Shown: positions 36,590 to 46,788, counted from the first letter of the stretch. The stretch: 64,000 nucleotides of DNA from JAPPFW01 sp965200835 (GCA_965200835.1 OZ241390.1:992001-1056000); one strand, 5' to 3'. Program-made: numbers and translations. Notes: generated by a model from the sequence alone, not told the origin.

Positions 36590-38005
36590 ATGCCTTTGAC
36601 GAGCGATCGGTGCCTACGGATCGGCTTGCTCTCCGTGTACTTCGGGTTGTTCGACGCGGCCATGCCACCGGAGTTCCGGCGGGATCGGACTGCCTTCGCG
36701 GAGTGGATGCGGGACCGGTTGAAGGGGTTCGGCTCGGTGGTCTACCCGGGAGTAGTCGACTCCGATGCGTCGGGTAGGGCGGCCGGCCGGGTGTTCGCGG
36801 AGTCGGAGGTCGACGTGATCGTCTTCGCTCCCACCATGGCAGCCCCACCCAGCTACGGATGGGCGGCGATCAGAGGGCTTCCACAAGTGCCGGTGGTGGC
36901 CGTCGGAGCCCAGGAACTGGCGGAGGTGCCGGACGATTACGCAACCGAGGAGGCCACCCGGCGCAGTCTGCCCGTCGGCCTGGTCATGTTCACCAACGTC
37001 CTGGTCCGCAAGGGCCGGAACTTCACCACCCTGATCTCATCGGTGGAAGCTCCCGAGCTCGACACGGCCCTTGCCGAGAGCCTGAGAGCAGTAGAGGCAG
37101 CGGCCGCGGTGCGAAACTCCCGCCTGCTCACCATCGGCGAACCCATCTCCGGGTATCTGGATGTGGAGGTCTCGCCCGGAGAGCTGCGGGACCTTGGGGT
37201 CGAGGTGATCGGGATCGATGCCGAGGAGATCGGGACGGCCTTCGAAGCGGTGGGCGGGGAACGAATCGAGGCGCTCGCCGTAGATCTCCGGGGCCGGTTC
37301 GACACTTCTGCGGTAGGAGATGACACTCTGGAACGCTCGGCCCGCCTGGCCCTCGCCATGGAAGACCTCGGTCGCCGCCACCAGGCCACCGCCGGTGCGG
37401 TCAACTGCCATGGGAACACGCTGCGATGGAATCCGGCCGTGGGCATCACCGCCTGTCTTGGAGTTACGCTCTGCACTCAGGAGGGGCGGCCCTTCGCCTG
37501 TACGGGGGACATCCCGACCGCTATCGCCCTCGTCATCGGCAAGAAGCTGGCCGGCTCGGCCCTCTACTGCGAGCTTTACCAGATGGACTTCCCCGGCAAC
37601 TGGATCCTGGTGGCCAACGGAGGGGAAGGGGATCCGACCATCGCCGCCCCATCCTCCACTATCCGCCTGCTACCGGAGGACCATTACCTTGGGGACCATG
37701 GGCCAGGCACCGCAGTGGCCTTCGAGCTTCCGAGGGGACCGGCCACCCTGATCAGCCTTACCCCCATCGACCACACCGGCGAGTGGGTGCTGGTTGGCGC
37801 TGAAGGCGAGATCCTCGACTCGAAACACCGGGCCATGGAAGGACCTAATGCGATGTTCCGGTTCGGCTCGGGCCAGGTGGCAGAAGCCTACGCGCGCTGG
37901 TGTGAGGCCGGTGCGACCCACCACGCCGGACTTCTCCCCGGTCACCATGGGCACGCTCTCCGCCGCACCGCCGAACTACTTGGAGTCACCTATTCGCCCA
38001 TCTGA
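36590..38005 (+). CDS. L-fucose/L-arabinose isomerase-fold protein 1
   Basis: 471-residue protein with an FucI/AraA-like N-terminal part (LRIGLLSVYFGLFDAAMPP, then VIVFAPTMAAPPSYGWAAIR) and a C-terminal fucose-isomerase-like part (GAVNCHGNTLRWNP, FACTGDIPTAIALVIGKK, GATHHAGLLPGHHG). Many family members are unassigned. The ATG at 36590 follows GAAAGGAA; the frame extends seven codons further. It is paralogous and equal in length to 42,478-43,893. A sugar aldose-ketose isomerase is the default reading. Confidence 0.82.
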   Translation: MPLTSDRCLRIGLLSVYFGLFDAAMPPEFRRDRTAFAEWMRDRLKGFGSVVYPGVVDSDASGRAAGRVFAESEVDVIVFAPTMAAPPSYGWAAIRGLPQVPVVAVGAQELAEVPDDYATEEATRRSLPVGLVMFTNVLVRKGRNFTTLISSVEAPELDTALAESLRAVEAAAAVRNSRLLTIGEPISGYLDVEVSPGELRDLGVEVIGIDAEEIGTAFEAVGGERIEALAVDLRGRFDTSAVGDDTLERSARLALAMEDLGRRHQATAGAVNCHGNTLRWNPAVGITACLGVTLCTQEGRPFACTGDIPTAIALVIGKKLAGSALYCELYQMDFPGNWILVANGGEGDPTIAAPSSTIRLLPEDHYLGDHGPGTAVAFELPRGPATLISLTPIDHTGEWVLVGAEGEILDSKHRAMEGPNAMFRFGSGQVAEAYARWCEAGATHHAGLLPGHHGHALRRTAELLGVTYSPI

Positions 38006-38181
38006 CGTTGGCTCACCCACTTGCGGGCAAAGGAGTGCGCAACGTCCACCTCACCGCGACGGTTAGCCGCCACCTTGCCAGCCTTCCGCAACCTGTTCCG
38101 GTCTAAATAGGCATAGTCGGTTGCCGCACGCCCGAGGCGCGCCCGGCTCCCCGGCATTGGTGTCGACCGGACCTCCGGAAC

Positions 38182-40512
38182 CTAGAGGGGGTAGAAGACG
38201 GGCACCAGTGCGACCAGGATGCCGAGAACTACGACCGTGAGTGGTGTGCCTACCCGGGCATAGTCGATCGTCCGATAGTCGCCGACCCCCATGACCAGCA
38301 GGTTGGCCTTGTGGCTGAAAGGGGTCATGAAGGCGGCCGAGGTGGCCAGGGTGATGCCCATCATGGCCGCGTAGGGGTTCATCCCGAGTTGGGCGGCGGT
38401 CTCCAGAGCGACCGGGGCGAGCAGGGCCACCGCCGGAGCCCCGTCCAGGCATTGGCTGAGCAGGCTGGCCAGCAGCACCAGTGCTACCAGGATGGCATAG
38501 TTGCCGAGGGGGCCGACCGCTTCCTTCACACCGGTCACCAGCAGGAAGGCGGCACCGGTCTCCTCCATGGCGATCCCGATGGGAAGCACCGCTGCCACTA
38601 GGAAGATGGTGCTCCATTCGATGGCCCGGTAGGCCTCTTCCATCGTTACTGTGCGGAACAGGAGCACCAGGCTGGCGGCGGTGAAGGCCGCCACGTGGAT
38701 CGGCTGGATACCGAACACGACCATGGCCACCATGAGCAGCAGGGCGCCCAGCGCCAGGGGGGCCTTGTCGTGCCGCCTGGGCCGGAGACCTACGGGGGAG
38801 AGCACCACGAAGTCAGGATGCGAACCGAGGAGGCGGATCCGTTCCAACGGGCCTTGCACCAGGAGGGCGTCGCCGAATCTGAAAACGAGATCCGCCAACC
38901 CCCGGTAGATCGATCGCCCTTCCCGCCAAACGGCCAGGAGCTGAAGTCCATACCGGTTGCGGAACTCCAGATCACGCAATCTCTTCCCGACCACTGCCGA
39001 TCGCGGTGCCAGTGCTATCTCAACCAGACCGAAGTCTTCGGACTCGAGCTCCGACTCGTCGACCTGGGAGTCCACCTGGATGTCGCCGATCCGCAGCAGG
39101 CGTTCGATCCGGCCGGGATCGCATGCCACCACCAAACCATCACCGGCTTCTATGACTTCGTCGGGAGATACCGCCAGCCTGGTGACCTGATCCCGGATGA
39201 TGGCCCCGACGGTCACCCCGATCAGCTCGTGCAGGCGGCTTCCTCCGACGGTCGACCCCACCAGGGGTGAGCCCGCCGGGACCCGCAGTATCGAGAGGTG
39301 ATCCTTTACCGATTTCAGAGCGGTGAAACCCAGTTTCCTGATCTGGAAGTTCGGATCGGATTGCATCCTGAGCAGGTCGGTGCGGGCTCCTAGGGCGACT
39401 ATCCGATCCCCGGCCTGGAGGACTTCGGTGGCGAGATGCTCACGGAGAATCTCCTCCCCCCGCTCGATAGCCACGATCACCGCGTTGTGCCGATCGCGGA
39501 ATCTGGCTTCCCTGGGAGTCATTCCGGCCAGCTTGGATGAACCCAGCACTTCGGCTCGGATGGCGCTGAAGCCGTGCATGGGGCGGGGAAGCTGATCGGT
39601 GGTGGTGGGCTGCAAGTCCATCCTCCCCACCCGCAGGATGTCCTCGAGATCCGACAGCCGTCCTTCCACCAGCAGCACGTCTCCCCGCTCGAGCAGGGTA
39701 TCCGCGTTGGGAACCAGGCTTCGGGCTCCTGGGTGCAGGATGGAAACCACTTTGATACCCAGCGCGTCCGACAGGTTGGCGTCGGCCAGGGTGACCCCGT
39801 CGAGTGGGGAGTCGGGCGGGATCGTGATGGTAAAGAGTCGGTTTCTGAGGCGATAGATGTGAGCAAGGTCGGCTGTTTCGAACTCATCGGAGACCGTCTG
39901 GCGACGGGGAAGCAGCCTCCGGCCCAGGGTGATCATGAACAGGGTCCCGACCACCAGAAGTGTCCCTCCCACCGGGGTGAAGTCGAACAGCCCGAACGGT
40001 TCCAGCCCCCGCTCCGCGAGGATGGTCGCCGCCACGATGTTCGGCGGGGTTCCCACCATGGTGGTGGTTCCCCCCAGTATCGCCCCGAAGGCCAGTGGCA
40101 TCAGCAGACGGGAAGCCGGTATCCCGGTTCTCCGGGCTACCTCGACCACCGCAGGCATGAGCATGGCGGTAGCGGCGATGTTGGTCATTACGGCCGACAG
40201 GACCCCGGCCACCAGCATCAGCGTGATGATCAAGGGAATCTCCCGGCCCCCCACCAGGCCATACACCTTGGCTGCCACCACATCGGCAATGCCGGTATTA
40301 CGAAGGGAGGCACTGATGATGAACACCGCCAGCATCGTGATCACCGCCGGCGACGCAAATCCGCTGAACGCCTCGGCCGGGCCCACATATCCACCCAGGA
40401 TCAGAACCACCAGACCGAGGAAAGCCGTCAGGTCTATAGGCAACTTGGCCGTGAGGAACAGATAAGCCATCACAACCACCAGCAGCAACAACAACCCGAT
40501 CTGCCAAGTCAA
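38182..40512 (-). CDS. SLC13-family transporter with inserted TrkA-C domains, long form
   Basis: 776-residue membrane protein of the divalent anion:sodium symporter (CitMHS/SLC13-like) superfamily. N-terminal helices, then a long soluble insertion with TrkA-C/RCK_C-like repeats (SPLDGVTLADANLSDALGI, SKLAGMTPREARFRDR, SAVVGKRLRDLEFRNR), then more helices. Duplicated family blocks such as NIAATAMLMPAVVEVAR and LATSAAFMTPFSHKAN are visible. Likely substrates are sulfate, dicarboxylates or organic anions such as sugar acids. Another transporter of the family follows upstream at 40,613, both on the minus strand. Confidence 0.88.
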   Translation of the reverse strand: MTWQIGLLLLLVVVMAYLFLTAKLPIDLTAFLGLVVLILGGYVGPAEAFSGFASPAVITMLAVFIISASLRNTGIADVVAAKVYGLVGGREIPLIITLMLVAGVLSAVMTNIAATAMLMPAVVEVARRTGIPASRLLMPLAFGAILGGTTTMVGTPPNIVAATILAERGLEPFGLFDFTPVGGTLLVVGTLFMITLGRRLLPRRQTVSDEFETADLAHIYRLRNRLFTITIPPDSPLDGVTLADANLSDALGIKVVSILHPGARSLVPNADTLLERGDVLLVEGRLSDLEDILRVGRMDLQPTTTDQLPRPMHGFSAIRAEVLGSSKLAGMTPREARFRDRHNAVIVAIERGEEILREHLATEVLQAGDRIVALGARTDLLRMQSDPNFQIRKLGFTALKSVKDHLSILRVPAGSPLVGSTVGGSRLHELIGVTVGAIIRDQVTRLAVSPDEVIEAGDGLVVACDPGRIERLLRIGDIQVDSQVDESELESEDFGLVEIALAPRSAVVGKRLRDLEFRNRYGLQLLAVWREGRSIYRGLADLVFRFGDALLVQGPLERIRLLGSHPDFVVLSPVGLRPRRHDKAPLALGALLLMVAMVVFGIQPIHVAAFTAASLVLLFRTVTMEEAYRAIEWSTIFLVAAVLPIGIAMEETGAAFLLVTGVKEAVGPLGNYAILVALVLLASLLSQCLDGAPAVALLAPVALETAAQLGMNPYAAMMGITLATSAAFMTPFSHKANLLVMGVGDYRTIDYARVGTPLTVVVLGILVALVPVFYPL

Positions 40513-40612
40513 GGGCGATCGACCTCCTCTAGCTCCGACAGCCCGCTATACCCGGCGGGGCTCCGGTCTCAGCGTTGAAGATCCGAAACCTGCCACTCTT
40601 CACTCCCCTGGA

Positions 40613-42379
40613 TCAAAAACTCCAAAGCACGGGAATGAAGATCACCGAGAGGATCCAGAACAATATGCTCAGAGGAACCCCGGCACGCAGGAAGTCTGTG
40701 TACTTGTAACCACCCGCGTTATAGATCATAGCGTTGGTCTGATAGCCGACAGGGGTCGCGAAACCGGTGGAGGCAGCAAAAGTGATAGCCATCAGAAACG
40801 GGCGGGTATCGACCCCGATCTGCTCGGCTGTCGATATAGCAATCGGCGCCAGCAACACAGCGGCTGCCGCATTGCTTATCACATTGGTCGTCACCGACGT
40901 CATCAGATAGATCACCGCCAGGACTGCTACCGGACCCATATCGCCCACTAGCCCGATTGCCCGCTCGGCGATGAACCCGGCCGCTCCGCTAGTCTGCATA
41001 GCAATACCGAGCGGCAGCGTGCCGGCCAGCAGAAAGATGACCTGCCAGTCGATAGCCTGATAAGCCTCATCCATAGTGATGACCCGAGTCACCAGCAAGG
41101 CCAAGCACCCAAGCAATGCCGTCACGAAGATAGGAAACACATTGAAAGCGGCCAACCCGACCACCGCAACCAGAATCCCCACTACTAGAGGTGCTCGATG
41201 CCGCAACGCCGTCCCAGGAACCTCGTCCAGCACTATGAAATCGCGGTCTCTCCTCAGAGATCTAATCTCCGACTCATGCGCCTGGATCAGCATCACATCT
41301 CCGACGCTCAGCACCACCGAAGCCATACGATCATGGATCGTCTCACCCCGACGCTGCATCGCCAACACCAGAGCCTTGAAACGGTTCCGGAAATCCAATT
41401 CCTTGAGCGTGTGCCCGACCAGTTCCGAACCCGGTGCCACCAACGCCTGTACCAGCCGTAAGTCCCGCGACTGGAGTGTTTCATCCCGCAACTTGAAATC
41501 CGCATTCATCTCCAGGCCCATCGAATCACGCAACAACATCAGCTCGCTGATCTCCCCCAGCACCAGAAGCACACTGTCGGCCTCGATCACCTGGCGAAGA
41601 GGTGCCCACCCTGCCTCTCCGATATCGAGCACCCGCAGCACAGTCACATCATGCTCCGCTCCTAGCCGGCTCTCGAGCACCGTCTTCCCGACCAGAGGCG
41701 AATTCTTACCCACCCGCATCTCAGTGACATATTCACCCAGGTTGTAAGTGGTAGCCAGCTCGCTGACCTTACGATCAGGAAGCAACCACTTGCCCAGCGT
41801 CAGGAAGAAAACCACTCCGGCTACGAACAGGATCAAACCCATCCTGCTGAACTCGAACATGCTGAACGATCCGAACCCCGCTTCCTCGGAAATCGAACTG
41901 ACCAGCAAGTTGGTCGAAGTGCCTATGAGCGTGCACACACCGCCGAACTGCGCAGCATAGGACAAAGGGATAAGCAGTTTCGAAGCCGAAACCCTGCGGC
42001 GATTGGCGAGAACCGTCACCAACGGAATGAACACAGCTACCGCGGCAGTGTTGTTCACGAACGCCGACATCACCGTGACAGTCACCATCACCACCACAAG
42101 CGACGTGTAATGATCGCGGTTGAGCCGCACCATTATCCGTCCTACCGCGGCCGTGGCGCCGGTCTTCTGCAAACCGGCACTCAGGACGAACATGGCGGCC
42201 ACCGTCAGCGTGGCCGGATTACTGAAGCCGGAGAATCCCTGCTGGGGAGTGACCAGCTTCAGCGCCAGCAGGGCCCCCAGGGCCAGCATCGCCACTACAT
42301 CTAGCGGATACTTCTCGGAAACGAACAGGGCGACGGTGCCCGCCAAGATCACCAGTACCAGAATGGCCTGTATCGTCAA
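40613..42379 (-). CDS. SLC13-family transporter with TrkA-C domains, short form
   Basis: 588-residue relative of the neighbouring 776-residue transporter, with two rather than about four TrkA-C-like units (NSPLVGKTVLESRLG, SELVGHTLKELDFRNR). The membrane halves contain FVNNTAAVAVFIPLV and TNVISNAAAAVLLAPIA, the paired Asn-Thr-type hairpins of the family. Transport of an organic or inorganic anion is expected. A 100-base gap separates it from the downstream transporter gene, so the two may share a transcript. Confidence 0.88.
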   Translation of the reverse strand: MTIQAILVLVILAGTVALFVSEKYPLDVVAMLALGALLALKLVTPQQGFSGFSNPATLTVAAMFVLSAGLQKTGATAAVGRIMVRLNRDHYTSLVVVMVTVTVMSAFVNNTAAVAVFIPLVTVLANRRRVSASKLLIPLSYAAQFGGVCTLIGTSTNLLVSSISEEAGFGSFSMFEFSRMGLILFVAGVVFFLTLGKWLLPDRKVSELATTYNLGEYVTEMRVGKNSPLVGKTVLESRLGAEHDVTVLRVLDIGEAGWAPLRQVIEADSVLLVLGEISELMLLRDSMGLEMNADFKLRDETLQSRDLRLVQALVAPGSELVGHTLKELDFRNRFKALVLAMQRRGETIHDRMASVVLSVGDVMLIQAHESEIRSLRRDRDFIVLDEVPGTALRHRAPLVVGILVAVVGLAAFNVFPIFVTALLGCLALLVTRVITMDEAYQAIDWQVIFLLAGTLPLGIAMQTSGAAGFIAERAIGLVGDMGPVAVLAVIYLMTSVTTNVISNAAAAVLLAPIAISTAEQIGVDTRPFLMAITFAASTGFATPVGYQTNAMIYNAGGYKYTDFLRAGVPLSILFWILSVIFIPVLWSF

Positions 42380-42477
42380 TTCCGGTGCTCCCCTATCAAG
42401 GTACCCATACCATCGACCCCTACGATACCTACCCCCGTGAGGTAGCCAACACTACCCGGTGAGGGGCTCGCCGGCCG

Positions 42478-43893
42478 CTAGCTGACGCGGAGGTAACCGA
42501 TCGATAGGAACCGGGCTACCACCCTCACCTGGTCGGCCAGGTGGCCTGGGGCCAGGGCGCTGTGGTGGTTGACTCCCGCCTCCGCCCAGCGTCGCCAGGC
42601 CTCCTGCACCGGTTCCTCTCCTGAGAACTTGAAGACCCCACCCACCGTCGGGCTGTCAGGAAAGGACCGGCTGGTGATCTCACCTTCCGCGACGATGAGC
42701 CGGAAGCCGCTCGCCTCGTCGTGGAAGGGGGTGAAGCCCACCATGGTGGCGGGCCCCGGGGGGAGCTCGAACCATACACTCAGGCCTGTCACCGGATCCT
42801 GTCCGTACCATGGATTGGCTTGGAGGCGGGGACGGGTGTCGGACGGGCACCAGCCCAGGTCATGCTCTCCCGAGTTGGCGATCACCACCTCATCCGTGCC
42901 GAAGTCGATCGCTTCGATCTCGTGATAGAGCGCCGCGCCGCCCAGCTGCTTGGCCACCAGCATGGCCACTGCGGTTAGCACGTCCCCCGCGCAGGCCCAA
43001 GGGATGCCCCGAGTCGTTTCCCTACCAAGACCGAAGCAGGGAGTCACCCCCGGCCGCTCCCCGAACCTGAGTTGGTCGACATGGCAGTTCATGGCGCCGG
43101 CGTCAAACCGGAGGGTGTTGTCCAGGTCCTCCAGAGCGGCCGCCAGCCGCAGGGATCGCAGCCGGCCGTCGTCATCGAGGGCGGCGCCGTCGAAGCTAAC
43201 GCCCACTTCGTGCTCCAGAGCCGAAACGTCCGATACCTCCAAGTAGCGAGCACGAAGCTCCGCAGGGTCCACCGGCACCAGCTCGATCCCGGTTGCGGCG
43301 CGCAACGAGGTGGCCTCGATGTCCACACAGTCGTAACCGTCTATCGGCCGGCCGACCCGAGCGATCCGGGCACCGGCGATCCGGGCTGCCACGGCCGCCG
43401 CACCCAGGATGCGAACCAGCGAAGCGATAGTCTTTGCGTCGGTGGTAGCACCCACCACCAGCTCGAAGGGCCTGCCCCTACGACTGAGGACGTTGGTCAG
43501 CATCGGGGTTCCTACCGTCGAGCCCAGCGTCGTGATATCGGACTGGTCGAAGCCCGCTCTGAGCGTGTGCGTCGCCTGGGCCGCCCAGATCACCACCGGC
43601 AGGCCGGCCAGGGAGTCGAGGGCCGCCAGTGCGTAGGATGGCGGGACCGCCATCGATTGCACCACGAGCAGGACCTGGAGGTCGGCAGCCTCGATCCGGG
43701 CAGCAGCCTGGCGGCCGGCCTCCGGCGAATCGACCAGGCCGCTCCACCCCACCGTGATCCCGGCCTCCGCCAGGGCAGCCACCACTTCGTCGAGCAGCCG
43801 CCAGCGATCAGCCCGGAACTCGGGACCTCCGGCACTCGCCTCCCAGAAGTTCCAGTAGGGAAGCATCACTGCAACTTCTGTCTCCACTTGCAA
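42478..43893 (-). CDS. L-fucose/L-arabinose isomerase-fold protein 2
   Basis: 471 residues from the TTG at 43893, which has GGAGG five bases upstream; a GTG two codons later is an alternative and a longer open frame reaches 44,079. Architecture follows paralogue 1: N-terminal MLPYWNFWEASAGG, then LLVVQSMAVPPSYALAALD, with C-terminal GAMNCHVDQLRFG, WACAGDVLTAVAMLVAKQ and GVNHHSALAPGHLA. Equal length and matching motifs indicate old duplication. It diverges from the unknown-family gene at 44,078, and both promoters must lie in 43,894-44,077. Confidence 0.82.
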   Translation of the reverse strand: MQVETEVAVMLPYWNFWEASAGGPEFRADRWRLLDEVVAALAEAGITVGWSGLVDSPEAGRQAAARIEAADLQVLLVVQSMAVPPSYALAALDSLAGLPVVIWAAQATHTLRAGFDQSDITTLGSTVGTPMLTNVLSRRGRPFELVVGATTDAKTIASLVRILGAAAVAARIAGARIARVGRPIDGYDCVDIEATSLRAATGIELVPVDPAELRARYLEVSDVSALEHEVGVSFDGAALDDDGRLRSLRLAAALEDLDNTLRFDAGAMNCHVDQLRFGERPGVTPCFGLGRETTRGIPWACAGDVLTAVAMLVAKQLGGAALYHEIEAIDFGTDEVVIANSGEHDLGWCPSDTRPRLQANPWYGQDPVTGLSVWFELPPGPATMVGFTPFHDEASGFRLIVAEGEITSRSFPDSPTVGGVFKFSGEEPVQEAWRRWAEAGVNHHSALAPGHLADQVRVVARFLSIGYLRVS

Positions 43894-44077
43894 GGTGTCC
43901 TCCGCTCCCTCGATGCCCCCAGGCGGCGGCCCTACCTGGACCTGGCCTGTAATCGTATTGACCATCGGGTCCGGGTGAACGGCGGGAGGAGCCTGTCCCA
44001 CCCGCCGGGTAGGGTACGGTGCTGGGTATCCGAAGAGCTCGAGCAATACCGACCATCGACTTGCCACAGGAGGCGAC

Positions 44078-45199
44078 ATGACAACCGAGACCCGAATCGA
44101 ATTCTCCGAGGTGCTGGGGAGGAGGGTGCGTCTCGGCTCCTGGCAGGATCAGAAGATCTCGACCTACCGCAAGATCGGGGAGGCTATTGCGGAGGGCCGG
44201 TGGGATGACGCAGCTGACCTGGCCGACTACTTCGTCGACGAGGCCAGCGTCTGCTTCATCCTGTATCGCCAGTGGATAAACGACCTGAGCGGATTCCTGA
44301 GAACCAAGGGAGTCCCATCCGAAGAAGTGGATGGCATCAACGCCGACATCGTGGAGAAACTGACCCTGCCGGACGGCTCGCCCTGGAACCCCCGCAAGCA
44401 CTGGGATCGGTTCAAGCAGCAGCAGAGGATGGTCCTCGCCCATGTCTACCGGGAGGAAGCCGATGGCGCCCTGGAGGACCTGGCCACCATGAAAGAGACC
44501 TGGCGCCAGACCCACGACCGGGACGTCGACCACACCTATGGCCTCATGTCGGAGATATACGAGCGCTTCGAAGGTCCCGGCCTGGTCGAGATGTATGACC
44601 TGGTGCTGATTCCTCTATTCGCCTGGCGATACCAGAAGTTCGACATCGATCAGCACCCGTGGGACGAGGGATTGGAAACGCTCATGCTGGTGGCATGCGA
44701 GTCGATGCGTGGCCACCTGGTGGGTCCGGAACGAACCGGCGACTTCGATCTGATAGAAACCGACGACCGCTTCATCGTGCGGTTCGATCCGTGCGGATCG
44801 GGCCAGCGCACCATCCGCGGAGATTGGATCGAAGGGACCCCTGCTCGCATGGAACCTCCCTACAACTGGGCGGTCACCACGGAGGAGGCATCCTGGAACC
44901 ACTTCACCAAGGGCATCTGCCTCTACTGCGTTCACTGCATCATCCTTATGGAGGAGATGCCTATGGACCGCTTCGGATACCCCGTCCGGACCGTCGACCC
45001 GCCGGTGTATCCGGATACCAACCCTGATGCGGCCGCCCGGCAGAAGTGCCAGTGGGAGATGTTCAAGGATCCAACCCAGGTTCCCGAGGAGTACTACACG
45101 CGGGTGGGGCGCAAGAAGCCCGAGGTGTTCGGTTCCTCGCATTTCGAGGCGCCGCCCATGCCCGATGCCGGCTCGTTGGGACTGCCTGGCACGGGCTAG
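44078..45199 (+). CDS. Protein of unknown family with a CxxCxxC motif
   Basis: 373 residues; I do not recognise a named family. It is soluble, with no signal peptide or membrane segment. Notable are RFDPCGSGQRTIRGDW (about 235-250) and ICLYCVHC, with C281, C284 and C287 spaced CxxCxxC, which could bind metal or an Fe-S cluster. AGGAGG precedes the ATG at good spacing. The next gene, a zinc alcohol dehydrogenase, starts four bases after its stop, so the two are almost surely co-expressed. A catabolic enzyme or electron carrier is conceivable; no function is assigned. Confidence 0.75.
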   Translation: MTTETRIEFSEVLGRRVRLGSWQDQKISTYRKIGEAIAEGRWDDAADLADYFVDEASVCFILYRQWINDLSGFLRTKGVPSEEVDGINADIVEKLTLPDGSPWNPRKHWDRFKQQQRMVLAHVYREEADGALEDLATMKETWRQTHDRDVDHTYGLMSEIYERFEGPGLVEMYDLVLIPLFAWRYQKFDIDQHPWDEGLETLMLVACESMRGHLVGPERTGDFDLIETDDRFIVRFDPCGSGQRTIRGDWIEGTPARMEPPYNWAVTTEEASWNHFTKGICLYCVHCIILMEEMPMDRFGYPVRTVDPPVYPDTNPDAAARQKCQWEMFKDPTQVPEEYYTRVGRKKPEVFGSSHFEAPPMPDAGSLGLPGTG

Positions 45200-45202
45200 A
45201 CC

Positions 45203-46228
45203 TTGCGCGCCGCCGTACTGACCGGGTACGACCGCCCGCTCGACCTTACTGAGCTACCCGATCCGATCCCGGGCCCCGGCCAGGTGGCGGTGGACATCCG
45301 AGCTTGCGGGGTGTGCGGCAGTGACCTATTCCTGCAGAAGGGCGGGTTCGACTCTACCCTGCCGATCGTGCCCGGCCATGAGGCGGCTGGGGTCGTGTCT
45401 GCCCTTGGTGAGGGCGTCGAGTCGGTCGGGGTCGGCCAGCCTGTGGCCCTGTATTACATAGACCACTGCGGGGACTGCCGGCTGTGTCGGGCGGGACGGG
45501 TGAACATGTGCCTTTCGGTACGCCGGATGGGGGTGGAGTTCGACGGAGGGTTCGCTGAGAGAGCGATCCTGCCCGCTAGGTGCGTGATCCCGGTGGACGA
45601 GGTGGACGATCCGATGGCCATTGCGGTGCTGACCGATGCGGTGGCTACCCCCTACCACGCTCTGGTCCGGATCGCCCGTGCCAGGGCAGGAGAGACCGTG
45701 GTCGTATTCGGCATCGGTGGGATCGGTTCCAACGCCGTACAGGTGGCCGCCTACCTGGGTTGCCAGGTAATCGCGGTGAGCCGGTCAGACACCAGCCTGG
45801 TACTAGCCACCCGGATGGGTGCTGATTTGGTGATCCGGAGCGGTGATGACGTGGTGCAGCAGATATCCGAGGCGGCCGGACCGGGAGGTCCCGAGGTGAT
45901 CATCCAGACGGTCGGGTCAGCCGCCGTGTACCGCCAGGCGCTGGAGGCGGCCGGTATCGGCTGCCGGGTAGTGGCGGTCGGCTCCACCCTGGAACCGTTC
46001 TCCGTCCACCCGATGGGTCTGGTCTGGCGAGAGGCCACCTTGGCCGGATCCAGAGGCTTCACCCCCCAAGACATCCGGGAGGTAGTAGAGCTCCACCGCC
46101 GGGGCAAGATCACCACCGACCACTTAGTTCAGCACCCCAGGCCCCTGGATCAGGTCAACCAAGCCCTGGACGACCTGCGGGCAGGGAGTGTGCTCAGATC
46201 GATCATCACCTTCGCCAACAGCTGGTAA
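45203..46228 (+). CDS. Zinc-dependent medium-chain alcohol dehydrogenase
   Basis: 341-residue MDR-family dehydrogenase. Catalytic zinc ligands are C38 (GVCGSD) and H59-E60 (PGHEAAG); the structural zinc site is complete with C89, C92, C95 and C103. The NAD-binding GIGGIGSNAVQ motif is in the middle. It is similar in layout to threonine/sorbitol dehydrogenases. A TTG start is used four bases after the preceding stop; no other start precedes the conserved N-terminus. It probably oxidises a polyol or secondary alcohol intermediate of this cluster. Confidence 0.9.
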   Translation: MRAAVLTGYDRPLDLTELPDPIPGPGQVAVDIRACGVCGSDLFLQKGGFDSTLPIVPGHEAAGVVSALGEGVESVGVGQPVALYYIDHCGDCRLCRAGRVNMCLSVRRMGVEFDGGFAERAILPARCVIPVDEVDDPMAIAVLTDAVATPYHALVRIARARAGETVVVFGIGGIGSNAVQVAAYLGCQVIAVSRSDTSLVLATRMGADLVIRSGDDVVQQISEAAGPGGPEVIIQTVGSAAVYRQALEAAGIGCRVVAVGSTLEPFSVHPMGLVWREATLAGSRGFTPQDIREVVELHRRGKITTDHLVQHPRPLDQVNQALDDLRAGSVLRSIITFANSW

Positions 46229-46788
46229 CCGCGAGGTATTAGCTAGAACGTGACACCGGGCTACTCTGCAGCCGTAGTTGCTACCTCTTAGGACGACGTG
46301 GGCAAAGTTACAACCTCGAAAAGGCGAAGAAGGTCGTGCCGTACCCTACGCACTGAACTCTTTGTCCAGGCTCTTGAATTTTCGAGACGTATCAGGGCAT
46401 GTGCAGGGAAATCATTTCTCCCGTCATCCACAACCCATATTGCGCGCGAGTCGCCTGTCGCTGTTATGGCTCGAACTGCCCAAGCCCGTGCCCTGCCATA
46501 TTTATTACACTGATCATGAAGATGGAGCTCTCTGGCCCGTCTAGCCATTTCATCCGCCGGTCATATGGGCCGACCGTGCAACTGACAGACCTCTTCGCTT
46601 AGGATCCAATAGATCTCGGATCGGCATAGCCGCGGGTATCAACAGACCATCACCCCGATGTGGTCATCACGATAGATGAAGCGTGCCAACTCCTCGTAGC
46701 TTTGTACCGGACCCGGTGACCTTTCCGATTGTGCTAACCCTTCCTCTGGGCACTCTTCAGTTGACCCAGCTTGCCCTTTGATCGACGT
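46229..46788. other. Gene-free, lower-GC interval
   Basis: Between the alcohol dehydrogenase and a 142-residue gene. Short frames exist on both strands at 46,280-46,550, but none has a recognisable product or ribosome binding site. Base composition is less GC-rich than the flanks, suggesting foreign or decayed DNA. Confidence 0.4.

Noticed and set aside
39574..40578. A 334-codon plus-strand frame
   Set aside because: Antisense to the 776-residue transporter; composition rich in Gln, His and Arg, no motif.
46280..46550. Short frames on both strands of the lower-GC interval
   Set aside because: Three overlapping frames of 70-90 codons exist, none with a start site or motif that favours one of them.
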